Below, in pieces: positions 47,784 to 60,387 of a stretch of 64,000 bases of DNA. This DNA comes from Opisthorchis felineus (taxonomy: Eukaryota; Platyhelminthes; Trematoda; Opisthorchiida; Opisthorchiidae), in assembly GCA_004794785.1 (NCBI GenBank), contig SJOL01007411.1, forward strand, positions 1,364,747-1,428,746, given 5' to 3'. The position numbers and the translations under genes were made by a program. The notes beneath the pieces are model-generated. The model saw only the letters and a list, made by a program, of their open reading frames with translations. It made no database searches and was not told the origin of the DNA. Numbering within the stretch: position 1 is the first letter of the stretch; each line of letters begins with the position of its first letter.

Positions 47784-50700
47784 TCATAAACCAATAAACA
47801 CACCCAAGCTACCAGTGTTTTTTCTTTCATCCGATTGGTTACAGTGGCCTATTTTATATCGCAGCGTCGCCGATGAGGTACATTTTCCATTGCTCAAGGT
47901 GGATTTGTTATATAGGTATCCTAGACCAGAAAAGTATACGAGCGTCCAAGGAGCACTCGAATGTATAGTTGTATCCTCAACACTGGACTACCACCTCAAA
48001 CAGTTTGATTGCATCCCCGAACCATAAGACGGGTCTGCAGTTCCAAAACGAATGCACGTGAAATAAGGCGCCGGTCAGAAGCAAACCATCGGTATTTTAT
48101 CGTCCGGTGACGCAGATCGGTTCAGCACATCTGTTTGAATGACCAAGTGTTACACTGCGATACTGCGTGACCAAGCACTTCACTTTGGTTCACAAAGTAG
48201 GACGCGTTCACAAAATAGAAATCAATTGCAGTACATGAACAAGGCAACTTACAACGACGATATGCCAGCGGGCGATGATCCACTGAACCGTAGCTGCAAC
48301 CCTATGTTGCAGCCAGAAGAAATACGGATCCTATTTCGAGTGTTCTGTTTCGTATACATATTCTGCGAAATTTGTTATGACATTTGCAATGTGACAGGAA
48401 CCAGGAACAGTAGCCACATGCTATAACTACGGTAAGCCTTGAAAAGCATTTAGCTGTTTGTAGCCTTGCCACTGAGGGTGCGAAAAGCTAATTGAGAAGA
48501 CGTGATATGATCGAACATGCATTTTTTACCATAGTTTCCTTATCAACTACCAGTATACTGGTTTCCAACGAACTGAAATCTTTCTGATCTACGGAGAGTT
48601 GGCGTAATTTATCATGAACAAGGCTTGCACAATTAACAGCCTGGAACATCTGTCGGCATATCGCGGTTTCCGATTTTTAACTACTCGGTAATCTCTGAGC
48701 TTCTTCGACACTGTTCTGATCGTTGGAATGAAAAAAAATTTAAACAAGACTGGCTTGGTACAGAGTTCTTGTATACGGAGTGGCATGGATCGTCACGACG
48801 CTGATGAATTTTGGGTCCTATTGCCCCATAGTAGTGTAGGTGCGCCCAGTATGTGCTAGTAGAATAGTTGTAGATGAATGCCAGACGAATATCAGACGAA
48901 TGTTCGGTATTCCAATTCTTCATCATCAAGGATGTGTTCTACTGATGAACGCAGAATGAACGTAACACGAGTTAAGCGCTTTTTTCTTGTGGTTTGGATA
49001 CACCAGAATATTTGCATTAAGAGAGGAAGAGGGGTGTTAATGCAAATCCATATTGATCCGCTTGTTCTTCACGTCTGAACGGACCCCGTTAAGATGGAAC
49101 AAGTGCACAGACGCGGGCTTTTCCTCGGTATATGTATCAGAATGGAGTAACACGGAATTTCATAAGTTTCCCTGAGGTTATCAACAGCACAATGAAGGTC
49201 ACCCGTACCGAGTTTGCAGACCCAGGTCGGAGAAAATTATCCAGTCCGCCTACTGTTCCATGGTGTGTAAAGCACTGGAGCTTGTTGTGCCCTCGTGCAG
49301 GCTGGTCATGTTTTGAAATCTTCGGTGACAAAAAAATCCCCAGTAATAATCCTTAGAGGAAAGCCCCTCAATAACAGTTGCCGATCGCTAGAATGTGTAA
49401 TTCCCTATGTGCATATTGTCGTTACGCATTCAGATACCCTATAGCAATTGATGTATGAGTTTCTAATCTCCTTAACATGATTCGACACAATACATAATAA
49501 ATAAGTTTTTGATTATACAAGAAATCAGGGGAAATGTTTTGTTCGTTAAAGGCATCTGGCTGGTTGAAAACATGGTAGTATCAATAAAATTCGGCGACAC
49601 TTCCGAGAGCTTATTTCTCCCTTCAACACACAGTGTATACATAACGTCGTTTAAAAAAATTATACTGATTTCATTAGGGTTGTACTTTCACCGGGTGAGT
49701 ATCCTAGCTGAGTATCCCAGCTGCAGGTGTTATAGCGGAATTCGAGTTTTACAAGCAGGTTATTAATTACCGGGTGGTCATTTCATCCTTTCTCGGGTTT
49801 AAACTTGGCCACCTTTGATGACAAATATGCATCAGAAATTGCATAAAGGAATCAATTTTAAACGTCTGCGTTGCGGCCTCTTCATCTGTACTCCCCTAGA
49901 AGAAACATGATTTATTTTCCTTAGCGAATACACTATAAATAGGAGGCCATGACGCGCAGCTACTTTACAGCATCTCGTGTTGACAAACTATTTTCGTCCG
50001 ATTAGTTCGCTCACTTGTACACCAGACAGGGTTTCTTCGATGAGCACCTATGTGACAGTTTACGAGGCCCGATGATTTTCTATCTATAGAAAAAAAATTA
50101 ATGGAGGTGAACGCGGTCAGCCAAAAATTCACAAGGCGGAAAGTATAACACAGGATATTAGTTACATAAAACGTGTCAGTTGGCCACAATATCTCCTTTA
50201 GCGGGGGGGTTCTGGCTCACGAGAAAGATTTTGTTATGTTTTACCCCTAAATTGCTGTTGTTAGGAATTTATTGACAAGGATTTTGGAAACTAAAAATAC
50301 CTTGTTTAGAAATTCTCTATTGAAAAATTTCATTGTATTTAACTGATTTGGTGTTGAGTTTAGAATTCGCGCAGTCGTAGCATCCCGTTCAAGGGAGAGA
50401 AACGGATAACACATTTTGTGTGTGCTTAAAATGGGTTCTATCTAAGGGGCAGTAGCCGAATTAATGAGTTTATCGTCCAAGGTATGGAAGTTGTTAGAGA
50501 CTATGGATTTCTCCGTGATCACTGATCTTCTCAGGTGATAGAGTGGAGTTTGTTTGAAGACTTGCAATTCACTGTTCTGAAATTTATGCGGATTCTGGTC
50601 ATACCGAACGGAAAGCTCAGTGAACCGTTCTACAATCCGTTCAATACATCGTGCTATCATTGTACAAATTATTATCAACTATTTTTTCAGCTGATTTGTT

Positions 50701-50920
50701 TCTGTATATTCTTTCGTTTCATACTCACAGAAATTAGTTTGAAAACTCTTTGATACCCTTGATAGCCTACACCTCCTCTTTCTTATCTTACGTCAGAAGC
50801 ATCGTTTTGCCTAACTGTTTGTGGCGTTTGTCCTAAATGCATTCGTTCATTTGCATGCCTGGCATTATCTTTTGCTGTCTAATATGCCACTATGGTTGTC
50901 GCAGTTGTGCGATGAAAACT
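47784..50920. other. No gene seen; AT-rich spacer
   Basis: Only short frames without motifs. A TATA-like TATAAATAGG near 49934 has no gene attached. Confidence 0.4.
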
Positions 50921-50924
50921 ACAA

Positions 50925-51125
50925 ATGCCAGAATTCGGCTGCATGAATCACTTCGCCACCTCCATTTCCTTGATTCCTGATTGTGTCACAAGTTACTTCA
51001 AAGATCGCACTCAAGTTCGTTTCCTTAAGGATCCAAGTACCGAAGAGCTCATAGCTGTCCTCATCAATGGCAAACGAAATCACGGATATTTAAGACCTGA
51101 ATCAGAGTTGGGACTAGTTGAATGA
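50925..51125 (+). other. Unassigned coding-like frame
   Basis: The frame reads PDCVTSYFKDRTQVRFLKD, then PSTEELIAVLINGKRNHGYL and ends soon after in a stop. The charged, balanced composition looks more like real protein than most frames here. I do not recognise a family. It could be a terminal exon, an eroded transposon exon or chance. The frames at 51364-51594 (with TGYPWDVSDYHPGVMGDG) and 51598-51870 follow on the same strand, but no splice signals link them convincingly. Confidence 0.2.
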
Positions 51126-51870
51126 ACTCAGCTCATTTCGCTCGACTTTGTGGGGTCTTAACTAAAAACCAGCAGAATCTGAGCGCTGTGCACTACAGTA
51201 CCATCAGACGAACACGGTTTCTTCTAATAGCACAATCACAACATGATACTGGTTTTCAGTGATATTCGAAAGCCCTTCGGATCGGATTCAAAGCGTGCAT
51301 ACAACGATAGGATAACCCGGAATGTGGAATTAGGAGCGAATCAGTCAATGAAAGGTGTAGCTTTTGAAAGTATTCGAACACAGAAGTTCTCAGATCAGCC
51401 TGAAAGAGGTACCTAGCCGGTATCATTCAGTTGTCGAGTGGGTTGTAAAAGCTACAGGATACCCTTGGGATGTGAGTGATTATCACCCTGGAGTTATGGG
51501 AGATGGACTTGCATTATGGTGGTTCGGATCATACCTGAACAAACTAAGCATGCTTTGTCAACATCGACTCAACAGCCCGACCACTGGAGATTAGGATATG
51601 AGTTTTTGGTCAGCTAAATCCCAAAGTCATTTTTTTCGTTTGCATTTCAGCGCCACTGTTTTTGAACTTTTGGAAGATTTTGCGGTCGCTTACGTCTGCT
51701 ACCTATCAATAATTTTATCCGAGCTGGGTCTGATATCATTTGCATATCAATGGGAAAAGTCAAAGTTAGTTTTCGATCCGACTTTTATCAGGACTGAGTT
51801 GTTAAATACTTGGGATTCATTTTGCTCTTCAACATCACCTTATACTTGCTCTAGGAAGCTAGCAGTTTAG

Positions 51871-53760
51871 TAGGCGTTTAAGAGGTTGCGAGTTCACTTG
51901 GAGTTGAATGGATGCAATATTGATTTCGTGGGCTGAATGCGGGAACAAAGATTACATCTGCTTGCTTGTTGGCTCATTGATCTCCGTGATATATCTTGTT
52001 TTAATGGCTGCTTATCTAAATGGCAATGTGCCTGATTCCTAAAATTTGAAAAATCTGCTGAGCCTTTTTTATCATCTTATTGAACGCATCCGGTATCAGT
52101 ATGATATCTGAAACATAGCAACATTATCACCCTGCCCTCTCATGGGAATCTTCCAGCAACCAATGGAACTGAATATCTTTGCACGAAAGCGAATGTCTAA
52201 TATGTAATAAGAATGCAGTGAGTTCGGAATGAATATGATTCGTGAAAAAAATTGACAGCACTATTCCGTCACAATCGGGGTCGTCATAAATCTGCATATA
52301 ACTTGATTTATATGTTACCTATTCGGCAGAGATTCAAAGGGCGGTGCTGGCACTCGATTCCGTACGTATTTGTCACATCACACTATACTACTGCGGCCTG
52401 CTGATGATAAGTGAGCAACTCATGCAAACCCAAGAGAACAGACTGGAAGCGACTGCTCTGGGATTTTGAACAAGCTCTTTGGACTGCAGTACCCATGAGC
52501 CATTCTACTACCACTTTGCTTGAATTGTTGTCGCAGTTTTTATGCTAGCTCCTACCACAGGTAGCATCTTTAATACGTACAACAGAAGAACACTTCTTTA
52601 AAAGCCGGCGACTTCATACATGCTGAGAATAAAGTTAGACATTTTGTACGTGAAACTGCACTTTTCTTTCCTTGAGCTATAAGTAATCGCAGAATGTTCA
52701 CAGAACAGATTTCAGTTGTGCGACACCTCAGTAATTTTTGTAACAACGTTTTCGCAATCCTTAATGACTACCTCACTGTAAAATTGAATGAAGAGGATGA
52801 ATACGGGTTTAACGCCAGTTTAACCGAAAAAAGGCTCTCGAGTGGAAGTAATGGAACATGAATTTCTCAGCAGGCTGAAGAGCTCCAAGACATCTTTTGG
52901 AAGCTTTTAAATCTGCCTCTGTAAAACACTCTTTTGCGAACTTCGGACGACTCTGTGGCAGCATGTGACCACAGACGGTATGTTAGCACTGGTGTTATGC
53001 TTGTGTATTGTTGAACAGAAAACTGCAAGTTCTTTCAAAATGTTTTGACCAGATTCGGCTAAATATGAACAGTAACTGGAGATCTTGGTTGAAAGCAGCC
53101 ACAACTCGAATGTCGTGGCTAAAATTTGCTGAGGTATTAGGTGCCTTTGCCACAGTTTCACGCTAGTCCTGGGTATTTATTAGGATCAAAATAAGAGAAA
53201 CACACTAATACAAACTGAGTGGAAAGAAAGACATGTGGTTGTGCAGGGTGGGTTCAGTGTAATAAGACCTGATTTTTTATTGGTTTAGAGAAGTTACGCT
53301 TGCCAGCGCGAATAAAAACAGAACGGGATATTGCAAACATGGATTGGATGTAAAGGATTTTTTCTGATCACTGGGTCACAAAACCTATTCCTGCAAACAA
53401 GTTATAAGCCAAAATAATCAAATATAGATACTGATGAACGGAAATACACCAAAGCTAAACATGTTTGTGCAAAATGCATCATACCGCAGGTTTGCTCCCT
53501 CTCTCTCGTACCAGTCGCTTCGTTCAGCGTCCTTACCTGATTTTAAGCATAGACGACACCGTAATTTTGCGTCGTTTGTATGTACCTAGGATGGCGTATG
53601 AAGTATTCGTTTTCATTTTCTCAATATTAAACCTGGGTAGGTTTCAACCCGTAACACCAAGTTCTCTTCAAAAGTTTAGTTTACATTACTCCCACTGAGA
53701 AATTGGATCTTTAATTACATTTTGAAAGTTTTTATGTGTCGTTTGTTTCGGTATCAAGTT
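51871..53760. other. No gene seen upstream of MTAP copy 2
   Basis: The first exon (start codon) of MTAP copy 2 could lie here or further left, but I could not find it: it is expected to encode only about ten poorly conserved residues. Confidence 0.4.
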
Positions 53761-53801
53761 ACCTGGTCATTTGTGCATTGCAAATTACATCGAATCCAAA
53801 G

Positions 53802-53947
53802 GTGGGTATTATCGGAGGGTCTGGAATGAACGACCCGAATATTCTGGAATATTCAAGAGAACGTGTGGTAACAACCACATTCGGCGACCCATCGGACAGC
53901 ATTATCGAAGGCATGATAGGCCGCGTTCCTTGTGCAGTTCTTGCAAG
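53802..53947 (+). CDS. MTAP: MTAP copy 2, first recognised exon
   Basis: It encodes VGIIGGSGMNDPNILEYSRE, an FGDPSDS block and VPCAVLA, ending in the split Arg codon at AG|GTGAGT, exactly as in copy 1 (same length from the V, same phase). By my count 33 of 48 residues are identical to copy 1, clearly less than in the next exon. NDPNILE is closer to human DDPEILE than the SSSDILQ of copy 1, so copy 2 may be the more conserved enzyme here. The left boundary is uncertain for the same reason as in copy 1. The sequence just upstream (TTTCGGTATCA) resembles that of copy 1 (TTTCGGCATCG), a trace of the duplicated intron. Confidence 0.9.
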
Positions 53948-56900
53948 GTGAGTAGTTGAGGTAAATTATTAATGGCATGTTAACTGACCGTTTGAGATCA
54001 TTACTATACGGTCGACTTCTGGCTGTTTCAGCAGTGAATGTTAATTTTTTTATTCCTTTGATTCGAGTCGGCGCACCGAATTCGCCATGAACACTACCTG
54101 TAGAAACTAATCACCGCCTAACTTTTGAGCAAAGCAGTTTGGATAACAAACCTTTGATTATGTAGGATTGAGAGACACTATACACCGATATGCACTTTTT
54201 TCAGAGGACCAACCACTTACTACAGTAGTATCGTGATCATTACTGGCTATTCTTATCCTGAATTTACTATGCAGGGGTTAGAGCATAATCCAGGCGAATG
54301 CGTGATTTCGCTTCCCCATCGAGCTGCGTATGCGTCGAGCTGGAAATGGTCTATTAACTCCCAAGAAAAATGTCCCATAAACTGGTCCTTCAGAGGTCGT
54401 GCGCCGTTTGAATTGGCATCGACATTTAATTTTTATTCGCAAAATTGTATTGCTTTGTCATTTTATTATAGTCCGAGCGGAAAATTTGACGTCATTGCTC
54501 TAACTGTGAGTGCAAGGTTTCCCCGCGAATTTGTCACTTCTCTCCTCCTCTCTCTCGTTCGGCTTTGCAAGTCTTCAAAATTGTAGGGTTGTTTGAAGTC
54601 ACAGGCTATTTACTATCTGCGTCAATTATATTTCCCCCCATTTTGCCCCATCGATGAAGTTCGATTCTTACATTGTCAACCATACGTACGTTTTGTCCAT
54701 GTTTTGTTGACAAAAGCAATTTTTTACCAGCGGATTTTCGTAAGAAAATGTTCCCGTGCTTGCTGAGTCATTGCGACTTAAGTTCATTGGGAATTTTAGT
54801 GCTGTGTTACCATAACACTAGTTTATTCCGAACCAGGTTAAAACTGGTGAAACAGTTATCTGTGGTGACAGCTTAGCCTTCATTGAGAGCTTCAAGCATC
54901 ACCCATAGTACTACCTGTTCTGACAAAGGAAGGCAGTGTCGTAACTCTTTTCCATAGGTAATGAGATAAGGAATAAGTGCATAGACCAGCTTGAGGAACT
55001 TTATGTCAAATTTATGCGCTTTGTTCAGTATGAAAGAGATGAACCGATCGTGTGACTTCAAAGACATGAGTGGTCAGGCATCAGCCAAACGGAAGTCAAG
55101 TAAATAAACATTTCGCTCGTGGGCTTCGAAAATTCCAAATGACTTGCAAAATAAACTAATTTTCATTTCAGTGAATGGAAAATGTTTTCAGATGTTAGCA
55201 TCATTCTGTTGAGTGTTCGTGCACCATAATCGTCACTTTATAAACAATGGACAGACTAACCTTTCCAGTAAAAGGCAGGTGCATGTTACAGTCTGAGGAA
55301 TGACATCAGCGCGTCTACTGACAGTCTCAAGGTAGTGCTAGCACTGCACTGTGTAAAATATTGTCACCTATGAGCGAAATGAACGTGTTTAAAGGAGTTT
55401 ATGTTCTCTTGGCACGTTTTTTCAAACCAGGTCAAATTTCTCCTCGGGTAATTAACCGACCGTTCCGTTTGGATTACCTCGCTCAAGCGCACACCGTGTT
55501 CAGGTGTTCCAGAAAATTGTACTGTATTTCAGAATCCCCCGCCTACGGATGCTATTTCGGGACAAGCGTCAAGACGTCGAAGCCCGGGTGCATAGGCCTT
55601 TTGAAACTGTCGACCAAGGTGCTGGATATCCACATGCAGATGCCTTCAGACAAACCGTATTCGTCGCACCTGTTCTCAGATGCTCACTATCGGTGAGACT
55701 ATACTAAAGCCATATTGCGTAATTTTTGTCAGAACGGACGTGAGATGAGGATGGTCTACTAAGGTTGGGTCGTCACAAATCCTTGCGTCGGTTGGGGCCC
55801 GCCCCCCAGGCCCATATTTGCTCGTCCCGGGGTTGCAACTCCGGACATTTGACACGCGAGGCGAGCGTGTTACCACTGCTCAAACAGTGCGCGCTGGACC
55901 CAATTCGATTATCACATCTGAACAGGCGCACGCGCCCACGCTTGTACGATGTCATTGTTTGCCTGAAGCGTCAAACAACGACTAAGTGCATGAAGCAAAC
56001 TATACATATCGAGATATTTTAAATCCAAACGTACAGGCTGGTTGCGTCCTACAGCTACAAATCTATTAAGACCTATCAGAAATAACTGTGGTAGCGTTAC
56101 TAACAGACTCGGACAATATCATGCTGCCATACATAGAAGCTAATCTATTCTAGACGAACTTCAATTGGTATGAACTAATGCTCCATTCGGGTGAATAAGA
56201 CCCCATGCAATTGAGCCAACAACGTAAAACGTCACTCAACCAATCTAGTTCTATCGAAATAGGTATTAAATTCTTAGACATAAAGAAAACCCCATCATTA
56301 ACTAAACGCACTTGCAATCAACTTATAGGACACTCAGTTCTGCAGAAAAAGTATATCTTTTCTACACACAGGTAGCTTGAAAGCTTTTTTCATCAATCTA
56401 CCCCTCTGACACGCATACTCTGGGCCACAAACGATGACGGAACCCGATGGCTTGAAACATCAATACAGATATATCTTCCACCTGAAAAGCTTTCTGACTG
56501 CAAACTGTCTGCAGTATGATCGTAATTGAAACCGTTCAGGAACATAAGTGACTACATTCACAAGATGGAAGAGATTCTGCATTTTGAAACAAAATCACCC
56601 CTAGATGTGAGGCTCCTGACAGAGGTTGGGATCACTGTGGAGACCATCGTTAATGCTTTGAACCCCATTAGCACAAATCTACAGTCTTCCAACTGCACTC
56701 ATTATAGGCTAGCGGAATGTTTGGCAAAAATAACGAAACGGTTCCACCCAGCCCAGATTTGGACCAAGAAGCACAACTGCAACCGAAACTGGTTTCAACT
56801 TTCGTCCGAATTTTCCTCAAAACCGACAATGTGTTGATCGTACACCTGTATTTCCGAGGAACGTTAGGGTGCTGTAGTTAGTTTTTCCGTGGCTGTCCTG

Positions 56901-59490
56901 AAATGGAAGTCAACAGTGCACAAACAGAAATAATAGTCCACTTTGTCACTTTCCTAATTAAAAAGTTAATTGCAACATCGCAACAGCAAAATAATCTTTT
57001 CTGCCACTTGGTAACCTTATTTTTCCACAGTGTGCACCGGAATGAACACTGCGAATTATGCTCAATGTAGTGTAGGGCGATTCTCTGATGCGCGCTAACT
57101 TGGATTTTCACACTCTAAAGTCCTGTGCACTGAAAACAGTTCATGCAAGCTTTTCGGCTAACTTTGCGGGTAACGTTAGAAGTTGATAAAATTTCCCTCC
57201 AAGCAATCTGAAGTTCCCAGTTTTCTACTGACGTTTTGAGATAAGCTAAATAATTCGTCCTGCTAATTAGTCAGGGCTATTAGCATGTTCTAAATACGCT
57301 TGCCAGCTTTTACTTAGTTTACTTTGTATCCGGAAAATATCACACAGATGAAAATTGATCAAAAGAGCGTACGTTACTTTTTTCCAAATAAAAGCGTATG
57401 AATCCTTCCTGTGAATGTTTAAAATCATCACTAGCTTGCCAGCGAGACTACCAACATTTCTAATTCCGCATTGTCCATTGTGCAACGGTACATTTTGTGT
57501 AAACTGACCGTTCGAGAAGTTATAAGCGTAAGCACGTTGCTTAGCCACTTTGTTACTAGGGATAAAACGTGTGGTGCCAAACCCTGTTTGTTGCTCGTTT
57601 TTCTCGTTTGCGTAACCCCTGTCTGCTACTACTTTGTTCCTTGTTTTCTTAGCCCAATTTTGGACTTATTTGTGCACGCTCATGTGAAACAGAATCGTCT
57701 CGTTTACAGATATACTATACTGACGTCAGCTGGTCATGTTTATCCATGCTTATACACAGTCTTATATTTCCGGAAGAGGGTTTGGACAAATGAAGATGAT
57801 CGGCAGTCACACACAGTGTTCTGATCGGTACACAGCATTTGGTGTGTGCACGGGCTGGTGCCTTCTCAAGACGCATGGCGGAATGTCATGCGAGCAACGG
57901 CTAACTCAAATGAAAAAAACAACAACTGAATCAGGAGAGTGGACGATTATGATGTGGTGACAGTAGAGGCCGACGCACGACAAATGTTCCACTCCAGCGG
58001 AGAGTCAACATAGTGGATGAGGTTCCTCATCTTTAAGAGTGCGTGTGGGCTCAAGCAAGCGCCAGGGGTAGCATCAATCTGAATGGTGTTTACAGGGCGT
58101 TTAGCAGATTTAGTAACTCGGCTCCGTTCTCTTTGCAACAGCCGGGTTCTTAGAATGCACATTACGAAAGTATTGATAAAGCTCAGGTACGCTACGTAAA
58201 ATCAGCTCGTTTGGCATCGAGACGAGTATTTTTCCTTTCATGATCGAATGCTAAGGGTCCGCCACAAAATGCTCCCTGTTGGTGGCTGTGTGACAAGAAT
58301 AACTGTAGGCCGTCAAGAGATTTAGTGTTACTTTATTAATACAACGTTAAGCGTTTGCATCTGCTCAATTCACGCTCGTTTTCTGACTTATTCGATGGAC
58401 AGCTTAACTTTAGCTCGGTCACTGTTTCAATCGTGGGACGTCTACCAACTTCAAAACCGTACAATTTTCGGACTTCCGTTCATTTATTACCTAACTGTCG
58501 TACTTAATCTCTTACACGTTTACTTTGGCAGTGCACAGATTCAGTGTGACTGTTAGTGCGGATAAGGAGGTGATAGTGATTTCTCCACTGTAGTGGAACC
58601 AATGTGCTCCAGAAAGCCACTGATGCTTTATCGGGCTCCCTCTAGCAATGTATTACAATTTCATAGCAAGCTGTTATTCTACTTAACACAATCTCAGGAT
58701 TTTGAGAGAATCCATCCTAGAAACTCAAATGGCCTGTACATCACTTGAAAATAAAGCTGGGATGCAATGTTTTCCAATAATATGTTAGGTTTTCAATTTT
58801 AGAACTTGTGCAAAAAGTAAACTTGCTTTTGGAATTCATCGCCCCTAGGTCACAAGTAATACTTAGTTATTTCGTAATGCACTACTCATAAGGTTGCAGA
58901 GAATTCTTCATACACAAGTATCGATCATTTGGTACGGATATGTATTGCTTCTAAACCGAACTTTTCCCCAGTTTTTTACAAACAACACAACTGCAGTATA
59001 ATGTGTACTTAGGGTAGCTCCCGCTGAAAGTACAGTCCGAATTGCGAAAAATGAATAACTGTGGTCAACCGATTGTTTTCAGAATTATTTTTCCGAGCCA
59101 TCTGAGACCCCTTTTAGTTCCGACTGCTGTACATGCTTTAGACTAGTGAGTGAGTACTAAACTGCACTGATAAATTAGATGATGACAATTTGCTAGTGCT
59201 CAAACACCTCGCAAGTTGATGTGATTAGGGCACTGTGGAATAATCATATACGCTTGTTCCCCACTTATCCTGATAATACGAAGCATTTTCATAGTTTATT
59301 ACCAAATGTTTGGTGTAAATTGATGAGAACATACATGCTGACCATTCACATAGGATCTTGCTACCACCATTGTTTTCGAATCGAGCTTTCGATCGGGGAA
59401 TATAACTGTTCTTCCATCTGCGGTTGAGCATCTACGAAGTAACCAGCAGTAACGTCGACGACACATTCCACAGAGATTACCTAGCAAGCT
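53948..59490 (+). other. Left part of the 8.2-kb intron of MTAP copy 2
   Basis: It contains a GC-rich tRNA-like sequence near 55800-55900 and otherwise no gene that I can support. Short frames such as 54233-54586 and 56526-56837 lack motifs. The Penelope-like element starts at about 59.5 kb. Confidence 0.7.
55790..55900 (-). other. tRNA-like GC-rich sequence (SINE or tRNA pseudogene)
   Basis: On the minus strand TTGAGCAGTGGTAACACG looks like a D arm with box A. A hairpin, CACGC with the loop TCGCCTC, looks like an anticodon arm. CCGGAGTTGCAACCCCGG looks like a T arm whose loop has changed (GTTGCAA for GTTCGAA). The loop lacks U33, so it is not a functional tRNA. A GC-rich tail follows on the same strand. 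Confidence 0.45.
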
Positions 59491-59634
59491 TATAAAACAC
59501 CTTTAAATCAAACGAAATGTCCGAGGAGGTCCAACAACAGCTCCTACAGACAATGGTACCGGAGATCACACGGAATAGAGCCATGCAACTGATGTCCGAA
59601 TAAGAACGAGACACACTCAGAAATTTACAAAAGC

Positions 59635-60146
59635 ATGAAAAAAATTATAATGTTACCGGCAAACAAAGGAAGCATCACGGTGGTAATGGACAAGCCAGAT
59701 TACGGTGAAGAGACCAAACAACTGCTCAAACACACGACTACCTACATGTCAAACAATGATGACCCAACTTCAGATCTCATCAATCGAATCAACACGACGC
59801 TCAGGAAATTGCGAGCAGTATACGAGATAAGCAACCAGGAACGAAGAAGAATGAAAGCCGATGAGACCGAAATTGCAAAATTCTACGAACTACCAAAGGT
59901 CCACAAAGATAGAACACCGCGACCAATCGTTCCGCTGCCGGAACTCCATCTAACAACTTAGCAAAAGACTTAGGGAGAAGATTGAAGCACTTAAGTTCTG
60001 GATCGGAACACACAATCAACAATGCTGGCCAATTTTTATACAAACTACGGAACTTCAGTATAGAAAAACGACGAAATCATTTGATGCCACATCACTGTTT
60101 GATACAATTAATCGCAACCTCGCCAGAGAAACAGCAACAGAACTGC
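59635..60146 (+). pseudogene. Penelope RT, N-terminal half
   Basis: The leading ERDTLRNLQK block lies in another frame just upstream (a 1-base shift near 59640). Then come KKIIMLPANKGSITVVMDKP (RT1, the Penelope LPADKG motif), FYELPKVHKDRTPRPIV (RT2a-RT3), a frameshift near 59935, and GTPSNNLAKD with SGSEHTINNAGQFLYKLRNF. A further shift near 60075 precedes SFDATSLFDTINRNLARET, which carries the first catalytic aspartate (SFD). The reading is cut at 60146 by the ribozyme-bearing insert. Confidence 0.9.
60133..60146 (+). repeat. Target-site duplication, left copy
   Basis: AGCAACAGAACTGC here is repeated exactly at 60374-60387, flanking the ribozyme-bearing insert. Confidence 0.88.
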
Positions 60147-60373
60147 GACAAATACACTCATTTGCAAATCAATTTGGTTTTCACTGGAGAATCAAGTGAA
60201 TCTCTCGTTTATGATGTGTATTTGTCGCAATCAGTCCAATTTGGGTTCAAGTAGAACATAAAGTTGATGGAAACTCGGGGACTACGCCTACCTGATGAGC
60301 CCCAAGTAGGGCGAAACCGGTCGTGGGCTGCCGAAGAGTTTTCAGCAACCTTGTGAGTAGTTTCCTTTATGAA
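60147..60373 (+). mobile_element. Retrozyme-like 227-bp insert with hammerhead ribozyme
   Basis: The insert sits between exact 14-bp direct repeats in the Penelope RT. Skipping the insert and one repeat restores a continuous frame (...ARETATEL / LRNNSDT...), which shows that it was added after the RT. Its left third is a stem-loop: TGCGACAAATACAC (60144-60157) is complementary to 60216-60229. Its right half holds a complete hammerhead ribozyme. There is no coding sequence. Small, non-autonomous, hammerhead-bearing elements thought to move with Penelope machinery are known from metazoa as retrozymes; a solo pseudo-LTR of a Penelope element is the alternative. It contains a single ribozyme, so it looks like a monomer insertion. 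Confidence 0.82.
60286..60328 (+). ncRNA. Type I hammerhead ribozyme
   Basis: Stem I pairs GCCTAC (60286-60291) with GTGGGC (60323-60328), six pairs including one G-T. The core CTGATGA lies at 60292-60298. Stem II pairs GCCC with GGGC (60299-60302 and 60309-60312) around loop CAAGTA. GAAA at 60313-60316 and the short stem III (A-C with G-T around CG) lead to GTC, with predicted cleavage after C60322. All conserved core nucleotides are present. The very short stem III is typical of Penelope and retrozyme hammerheads, which may work better as dimers. The CTGATGAG, hairpin, CGAAAC layout recalls that of the Schistosoma ribozyme. Confidence 0.92.
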
Positions 60374-60387
60374 AGCAACAGAACTGC
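60374..60387 (+). repeat. Target-site duplication, right copy
   Basis: Exact repeat of 60133-60146. The RT frame resumes directly after it. Confidence 0.88.
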
